Positions 1 through 3,782 of a stretch of 5,965 nucleotides of DNA are shown in pieces (the first letter of the stretch is position 1; each line of letters begins with the position of its first letter). The stretch lies in NCBI GenBank assembly GCA_937885735.1, contig CALABN010000330.1, positions 1 through 5,965 of the forward strand. The letters run 5' to 3'. A program made the position numbers and the translations under genes. The notes beneath the pieces are model-generated. The model had not been told where the DNA came from, did not search any database, and was given only the letters and a program-made list of their open reading frames with translations. The DNA is from an uncultured Bacteroidota bacterium. Its GTDB lineage: Bacteria; Bacteroidota; Bacteroidia; Bacteroidales; SZUA-534.

Positions 1-504
1 AGGCTCGGCGCACAACTGACTCTGGCTGGCGACACTCCGTTCTATATGAGCGGTTACCACAACGTACTGCAACTCAAGCGTGCGATTTACGAGAGCCTTG
101 GCGGTTCAAGTTCGATGCGTGGCGTGATGCGATGCCGTGTACTGTCACGCGGTTTTGCAGTGGCCAATTTTGAGATGAGGCTGAAACTCGCCAAATTCGA
201 CGTAGGGTCGCAACACTTCTACATTGCCGTCAATCCGTTGCTCGATATGGGTATGGTCCTTCAGCCATTCGACATCGACGAGCAGGAAGTGCGCACGGCG
301 GTTGCTGCAACAGGCGACAATGCCGACGACTATTTCAAGTTTGGCAAATCGGATATATACAGGCCTCACGCATCTGGCGGTATGGGCTTGAAGGTGGCTA
401 TGAACGAGAATTTCATTTTCTCGGTTGACTGGGCGACGCCTTTCAACGAGCAGGACAACGGCAAAAAGTCGAACCTCTACATCAAGATGGGGTACCTGTT
501 TTGA
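1..504 (+). CDS. BamA/TamA-family outer membrane beta-barrel protein, C-terminal fragment (5' end outside window)
   Basis: The frame is open from base 1 and ends at TGA 502-504, giving 167 residues of a longer protein. The visible part reads as alternating barrel strands. Residues 34-41 (GGSSSMRG) resemble the loop with a conserved Arg-Gly (the (V/L)RG motif) seen in the surface-antigen/Omp85 barrel. The segments around FAVANFEMRLKLAKF and FYIAVNPLLDMGMV look like the adjacent strands, and the protein ends in YIKMGYLF with the terminal Phe expected of a beta-signal recognised by the BAM machinery. Known family role: outer-membrane proteins that insert or translocate other proteins or lipids. 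Which member this is (BamA itself, TamA-like, or one of the extra Bacteroidota paralogues) cannot be told without the missing N-terminal POTRA region. The Met at base 46 is internal, not a start. The gene converges on the minus-strand membrane-protein gene and shares a terminator with it. Confidence 0.82.
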   Translation, partial: RLGAQLTLAGDTPFYMSGYHNVLQLKRAIYESLGGSSSMRGVMRCRVLSRGFAVANFEMRLKLAKFDVGSQHFYIAVNPLLDMGMVLQPFDIDEQEVRTAVAATGDNADDYFKFGKSDIYRPHASGGMGLKVAMNENFIFSVDWATPFNEQDNGKKSNLYIKMGYLF

Positions 505-671
505 CGGCAGTCGACGGCCTTTGGGTAAAGCAGAAAAATGCTATTGCCTTTCCCCATACTTACATTGTGCGAACACGGAAAACGGATTGTCAGGCTTAAT
601 GGTCAAATTTGGTGATAAAATCTCTCCAAATAATTGACGTTCAAATGTTTTGTAATCAATTGCCAAATGAC

Positions 672-710
672 AAAAAACGCCGTTCAAACAACGTTTGAAC
701 GGCGTTTTTT
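672..710. terminator. Bidirectional intrinsic terminator between convergent genes
   Basis: A perfect inverted repeat has 18-base arms at 672-689 and 693-710 and a 3-base loop (AAC). The inner 12 bp are mixed sequence with a GC-rich base (CGCCGTTCAAAC and its complement). The outer 6 bp are A on the left and T on the right, so a U tract follows the stem on either strand. It lies 168 bases after the stop of the upstream plus-strand barrel gene and 17 bases after the stop of the minus-strand membrane-protein gene, so it can end both transcripts. The rest of 505-726 holds no gene that I can support. Confidence 0.92.
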
Positions 711-726
711 TTGTTTTGCTTCCGCT

Positions 727-1347
727 TTATTGAATTGTTATCGCTTCGTCAGCAGAATTGGTTGTAAGTTCTTTATAAACAACTGCATTTACAGCAATCA
801 ACCACGCAATCGACAATATGAGAACTATTGCACTAATCAGTACGCCAATAATGCCAATGCTCGATGTCAGTATGCCCAAAATCAGCATACCAAATTCAAT
901 TGTAAGTGCCACAAGGAGCAACGAGAAGAATATGCGCCACTTGTTTCCATACGTGGTCTCGTTGCTTGCCTTCAATGCTTCCAACGGATTGACATTTCTG
1001 TCGAGCATAATGTACAACGACATTGAATAGGCTATGTTCATTACAAGTCCTGGAATAATCAGGAACATCATACCTGCCATCAGTACAATCCATTTCAGAC
1101 CGCACAAAATAAAAAACTCGCCCATACGTTGGCGATATTTGCTGTCGAAAATGTAGGTCGGGCTGATTACCTTTCCCTTTGACAATTCAAGCGGCAACGA
1201 AAGAAACGCTATTGTCGTGCCAACGTTGATGTATGGAATCCATATTGTTATTATCCACAACAAGTATGTTCCAATTATTGAAAAGAAATTTTTTAATCCC
1301 AACCTGAAACTTTGGGTATAGACAAGTCCTACATCGAGTTTTTCCAT
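727..1347 (-). CDS. Multi-pass inner membrane protein, YciC/DUF975-like
   Basis: This encodes 206 residues with several hydrophobic stretches, at about residues 22-50, 80-112, 137-160 and 163-190, so it is probably an integral inner-membrane protein with four to six spans. The middle has the pattern I associate with the YciC (UPF0259) / DUF975 / glycerophosphodiesterase-membrane-domain group: IIPGL (97-101), a following hydrophobic helix, then LDRNVNPLEALKASNETTYGNKWRIF (115-140), that is, an Asp, a P-x-EAL-K-S helix and a G-N-K-W-R-I-F entry into the next span. The biochemical role of this group is not established. The ATG at 1345-1347 is preceded by an A/T-rich stretch without a Shine-Dalgarno sequence, as is usual in Bacteroidota. 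It follows the DUF3820 gene by 46 bases and has its own promoter candidate in that gap. Family assignment is from motif pattern only; membrane nature is much surer than function. Confidence 0.85.
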   Translation of the reverse strand: MEKLDVGLVYTQSFRLGLKNFFSIIGTYLLWIITIWIPYINVGTTIAFLSLPLELSKGKVISPTYIFDSKYRQRMGEFFILCGLKWIVLMAGMMFLIIPGLVMNIAYSMSLYIMLDRNVNPLEALKASNETTYGNKWRIFFSLLLVALTIEFGMLILGILTSSIGIIGVLISAIVLILSIAWLIAVNAVVYKELTTNSADEAITIQ

Positions 1348-1375
1348 TTTTATACATTTTAGTTAAACAATGAAT

Positions 1376-1408
1376 CAAAGATATTCATATTTATTATTTC
1401 CTAACCAA
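1376..1408 (-). promoter_or_regulatory. Bacteroidota-type promoter candidate for the YciC-like membrane protein gene
   Basis: Read on the minus strand there is a TTG (1408-1406), 22 bases, then TATCTTTG (1383-1376), an exact match to the -7 consensus TAnnTTTG. The spacing is at the long end of the usual range. Transcription would start near 1369-1371, leaving a leader of about 22-25 bases before the ATG at 1347. The -33 part lies inside the last codons of the DUF3820 gene. It implies that the membrane-protein gene can be expressed independently of the ATPase/DUF3820 unit, although no terminator is visible between them. Confidence 0.55.
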
Positions 1409-1621
1409 CGGCCAAATCAGTTTTTCGAGCCCGTTGACTTTTATTTCGTACATAATGCGCAATTGCTGTCCCAACTTCCCGTCGGGAAAGCCTTTTTGCT
1501 CGTACCATACCAAATAAGGCTCGGGCAATTGCACCAATAATTGTCCTTTATATTTGCCGAACGGCATACGCGTGTTGGCTATTTCTATCAGTTCGTGCTG
1601 GCTGGGTTGACAAAGTTGCAT
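1394..1621 (-). CDS. DUF3820 family small protein
   Basis: This is a 75-residue protein. Residues 19-45 carry the family hallmark: MPFGKYKG (19-26), then LPEPYLVWY (32-40) and KGFPDG (43-48). It is followed by a short helix with LRIMYEIKVNGLEKLI (54-69). This matches the DUF3820 family (Pfam name: putative quorum-sensing-regulated virulence factor), which is usually of this size, so the gene looks complete. The molecular function is unknown. A similar FGKYKG...P..YL.W pattern occurs in C-terminal domains of some exonuclease (ExoX-like) proteins, which hints at nucleic-acid-related context but proves nothing. The ATG at 1619-1621 lies 15 bases after the stop of the ATPase gene on the same strand, so the two are probably one transcript. 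No Shine-Dalgarno sequence is visible. The stop is TAA at 1394-1396. Confidence 0.88.
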   Translation of the reverse strand: MQLCQPSQHELIEIANTRMPFGKYKGQLLVQLPEPYLVWYEQKGFPDGKLGQQLRIMYEIKVNGLEKLIWPLVRK

Positions 1622-1636
1622 AGAGTCAAATGTTAA

Positions 1637-2767
1637 TTAGTAATTCTTTTTCAGCCATAGGGCGAAGAAGAAGTCATACACCCTATAAATGCCGTTTTCG
1701 TTGTATATGATATCCTTTTCCATAAGCCCCTTAATGGCAGACTGGACGGAACTGGCTGAATTGAGGCTGTGCTTTTTGACAAACGCGCCCGAAGTCACTT
1801 TTGACACGTTCACCTCTTTGGCAATGGCCAACAATACGGGCTTTTGCTTGGTGCCAATCAATGACATAAGTTCGGAATATGTGAGTGACTGGGCATTGAC
1901 AACATTGTCTATGGCGACATCAATATTGTCGGCATTGCAAACTGATCCAACTGGTGTCAGTGCAAAAAGTTCATTCATAAGCACCTGCATATACCAAGTA
2001 CTGCCATTCATCATTCTGTAAACCTGCTGGATGACATCGCAGGAGATTGTCTTTCCATACATTTCGAATTGTTTTTGGGCAAAAGAGCAATAAGTGTCCA
2101 TTGGTATTGCCTCAAGCCCCACGACTATGGCGCTTTGATAGAACGGCTTTGATGCAGAAGCAAACATTTGCGACATAATATGCCGTTTACTGCCTGCAAA
2201 AATGAACTGGCAGTTTTTGCAATGCTGGATATGCGTGCGCAAAATGGCTTCCACGTTTTTTTGAGCATATGTGGTTATCTGCTGAAACTCGTCAATTGCC
2301 ACTATGCACGGCTTGTCTGCCGATTCCATATATTCAAATATCTCATTGAGAGTGGCATCCGTCGATTCTACATTACCAATGCTGAAATCGAGTGTGGGTT
2401 CCCCGCTGACAGCATCGATTTTGAACCCCACGCGCATTGACTTGACCACGCTGAAAAAACGTTCAAGTACACTGCTTTTCTTCTCTATTTGATTGAACAC
2501 GGCCTTGCCAAGCAGATATACAAACTCATCAAAGGATGACGTGGAATAAATGTCGATAAAAAACGTGTAGTATCCCTTGCGAACATCATCCTGGGCGAAA
2601 AGGTGCTCTATCAGGCCTGTTTTGCCAAGACGACGTGGCGAAATAAGGGCAACATTCCGCCCGTTGGCAATGTTGTGTTTCAACATTTCCGTTTCTTTTG
2701 CCCTGTCGCAGAAATATTCGTTTGAGACGTATTTTCCTGTAATGAATGGATTTGTAACTTTTATCAT
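1637..2767 (-). CDS. AAA/STAND-type ATPase (ATPase_2, archaeal-type ATP-binding protein)
   Basis: This encodes about 376 residues. Numbering below counts from the in-frame GTG one codon upstream (2768-2770). The N-terminus NPFITGKYV...EYFCDRAKE is the usual lead-in of this family. Walker A is SPRRLGKTG (44-52) with Lys50 and Thr51. Walker B is CIVAIDEF (155-162) with Asp160-Glu161. A sensor-like strand FIFAGSKRHIM follows (189-199). The C-terminus (about 300-377) looks like a winged helix, with SASSVQSAIKGLMEKDIIY and the typical ending YRVYDFFFALWLKK. The length is normal and all motifs are intact, so it should bind and hydrolyse ATP. Members of this family are abundant, often multicopy, in Bacteroidota and mostly have no known role. 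ATG 2765-2767 is preferred over the GTG: an AGAAGG lies 8 bases before it, a rare Shine-Dalgarno-like site in this window. It heads a probable operon with the DUF3820 gene and is AT-richer than the plus-strand genes. Confidence 0.88.
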   Translation of the reverse strand: MIKVTNPFITGKYVSNEYFCDRAKETEMLKHNIANGRNVALISPRRLGKTGLIEHLFAQDDVRKGYYTFFIDIYSTSSFDEFVYLLGKAVFNQIEKKSSVLERFFSVVKSMRVGFKIDAVSGEPTLDFSIGNVESTDATLNEIFEYMESADKPCIVAIDEFQQITTYAQKNVEAILRTHIQHCKNCQFIFAGSKRHIMSQMFASASKPFYQSAIVVGLEAIPMDTYCSFAQKQFEMYGKTISCDVIQQVYRMMNGSTWYMQVLMNELFALTPVGSVCNADNIDVAIDNVVNAQSLTYSELMSLIGTKQKPVLLAIAKEVNVSKVTSGAFVKKHSLNSASSVQSAIKGLMEKDIIYNENGIYRVYDFFFALWLKKNY

Positions 2768-2787
2768 CACATTTGCCTTCTAAGATT

Positions 2788-2801
2788 ATTACTGCAATAA
2801 T
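2788..2801. promoter_or_regulatory. Operator-like near-palindrome, site 1
   Basis: ATTACTGCAATAAT matches its own reverse complement at 12 of 14 positions, centred on TGCA. It overlaps the -7 element of the promoter candidate for the ATPase gene and has a near copy at 2842-2855. The pair looks like binding sites for a dimeric regulator. The surrounding AT-richness lowers confidence. Confidence 0.4.
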
Positions 2802-2824
2802 AATAAATTTTATTATCGACTCAA
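2795..2824 (-). promoter_or_regulatory. Promoter candidate for the ATPase-DUF3820 operon
   Basis: On the minus strand a TTG (2824-2822) is followed by exactly 19 bases and then TATTATTG (2802-2795), one mismatch from the Bacteroidota -7 consensus TAnnTTTG. The implied leader to the ATG at 2767 is about 20-25 bases and contains the AGAAGG ribosome-binding candidate. No perfect consensus -7 box exists on this strand between 2771 and 2960. The -7 box sits inside near-palindrome site 1, which would suit repression by a bound regulator. Confidence 0.45.
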
Positions 2825-2844
2825 TTATTATCTAAATAATAATT
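2823..2844. repeat. AT-only inverted repeat in the divergent intergenic region
   Basis: Perfect 9-base arms (AATTATTAT at 2823-2831 and ATAATAATT at 2836-2844) flank the 4-base loop CTAA. A second, smaller one (7-base arms 2800-2806 and 2810-2816, loop ATT) lies beside it. Both contain only A and T in the arms, so they are unlikely terminators. They mark a very AT-rich core (about 2785-2860) between the two operator-like sites. Confidence 0.4.
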
Positions 2845-2855
2845 ATTGCAATGAT
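2842..2855. promoter_or_regulatory. Operator-like near-palindrome, site 2
   Basis: ATTATTGCAATGAT matches its own reverse complement at 12 of 14 positions and is nearly the reverse complement of site 1, both fitting ATTAYTGCAATRAT. The centres of the two sites are 54 bp apart, about five helical turns, so they would lie on roughly the same face of the DNA. Site 2 is about 100 bp upstream of the lptB promoter. Confidence 0.4.
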
Positions 2856-2955
2856 AAGAATTTTGCCATTGTAATGCTGGTTTCAATGCTACAAATGTGG
2901 TTCTGTATGATTGACTGATATATACGGCTAGCAAATGTCCAAAATCGATTCAAAT

Positions 2956-2986
2956 TTTGTATCAACACAAAAGAAACGTATTTTTG
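2956..2986 (+). promoter_or_regulatory. Bacteroidota-type promoter of lptB
   Basis: TTTG (2956-2959), 19 bases, then TATTTTTG (2979-2986) match both consensus elements (-33 TTG and -7 TAnnTTTG) exactly and at ideal spacing. The transcript would begin near 2990-2994, giving a leader of only 14-18 bases before the lptB ATG. The leader is A/T-rich with no Shine-Dalgarno sequence. This is the clearest promoter in the window and probably drives the DUF5686 gene as well. Confidence 0.75.
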
Positions 2987-3007
2987 CATTCAATTACAAT
3001 CTGTACA

Positions 3008-3760
3008 ATGAAACTTATTGCTGAACATTTGGTGAAACGCTACGGAAGCCGTACAGTGGTGAAAGACGTGTCGTTTCAGGCTGAGAAGGGCGAGATAGTC
3101 GGCTTGCTGGGACCAAACGGCGCAGGCAAGACCACATCGTTCTATATGATAGTGGGGCTGATAACGCCCAACGGCGGTAACATATACATTGATGACATAA
3201 ATGTTACTAAAGAGCCTATCTACAAGCGCGCCAAACTGGGCATCGGCTATCTGGCGCAGGAAGCGTCAGTGTTCCGCAAGTTGAGCGTTGAAGACAATAT
3301 TATGTCGATTCTGGAAATGACCGACTTGACCAAGGAACAGCAAAAGGAGAAACTCGAGTCGTTGCTGACAGAGTTCAGCCTTCACCATATCCGCAAGAGC
3401 CTTGGCATACAGTTGTCAGGTGGCGAGCGCCGTCGTACTGAAATTGCGCGTGCATTGGCCATCGACCCGCACTTCATACTGCTCGACGAACCATTTGCAG
3501 GTGTCGATCCTATAGCGGTGGAAGATATTCAGCGCATCGTGCGACAACTGAAACAGCGTGGCATCGGTGTCATCATAACCGACCACAACGTGCAGGAAAC
3601 GCTCTGCATTACCGACCGCACATATCTTCTGTACGACGGACGAATAATGAAGGAAGGCTCGGCCCGCGAACTTGCTGACGACGAGGAAGTAAGGCGCGTA
3701 TACCTTGGCCAGAATTTCGTCTTGCGCGAGGAAACAAAGTCAATAAGCGGACAGAAATAG
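3008..3760 (+). CDS. lptB: LPS export ABC transporter ATP-binding protein LptB
   Basis: This 250-residue ABC ATPase belongs to the lipopolysaccharide transport (Lpt) machine. In the cytoplasm it pairs with the membrane proteins LptF and LptG and uses ATP to extract LPS from the inner membrane and push it along the LptC-LptA-LptD bridge. All motifs are present: Walker A GPNGAGKT (35-42), Q-loop Gln84 ([13 protein letters not shown]), signature LSGGERRR (136-143), Walker B FILLDEP (156-162) with catalytic Glu161, and H-loop His193 (ITDHNV). The [28 protein letters not shown] and [15 protein letters not shown] stretches are characteristic of LptB rather than other ABC ATPases, and the length is normal. 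The start is ATG 3008. An upstream in-frame TTG at 2957 would add 17 residues but is the -33 element of the promoter. The DUF5686 gene follows after a 22-base gap. lptF, lptG and the other lpt genes are not in the window. Confidence 0.96.
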   Translation: MKLIAEHLVKRYGSRTVVKDVSFQAEKGEIVGLLGPNGAGKTTSFYMIVGLITPNGGNIYIDDINVTKEPIYKRAKLGIGYLAQEASVFRKLSVEDNIMSILEMTDLTKEQQKEKLESLLTEFSLHHIRKSLGIQLSGGERRRTEIARALAIDPHFILLDEPFAGVDPIAVEDIQRIVRQLKQRGIGVIITDHNVQETLCITDRTYLLYDGRIMKEGSARELADDEEVRRVYLGQNFVLREETKSISGQK

Positions 3761-3782
3761 GCTGTCACTCACTGATTGTCAA

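Noticed and set aside
638..701. CGTTCAAA at 638-645 repeating part of the left terminator arm, as a possible antiterminator
   Set aside because: Only 8 bases pair with the right arm, against a perfect 18-bp terminator stem; no riboswitch-like structure or downstream plus-strand gene.
634..1026. Plus-strand 130-residue frame, and the shorter 818-1030 frame
   Set aside because: They run antisense to the membrane-protein gene, with low-complexity Asn/Cys-rich translations and no recognisable family; the first would also begin by reading through the terminator hairpin.
1689..2783. Plus-strand frames opposite the ATPase gene
   Set aside because: No recognisable domain and no promoter; the minus-strand frame has complete ATPase motifs over the same bases.
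2957..3007. N-terminal extension of LptB from TTG 2957
   Set aside because: The TTG is the promoter -33 element, and the conserved LptB N-terminus starts at ATG 3008.
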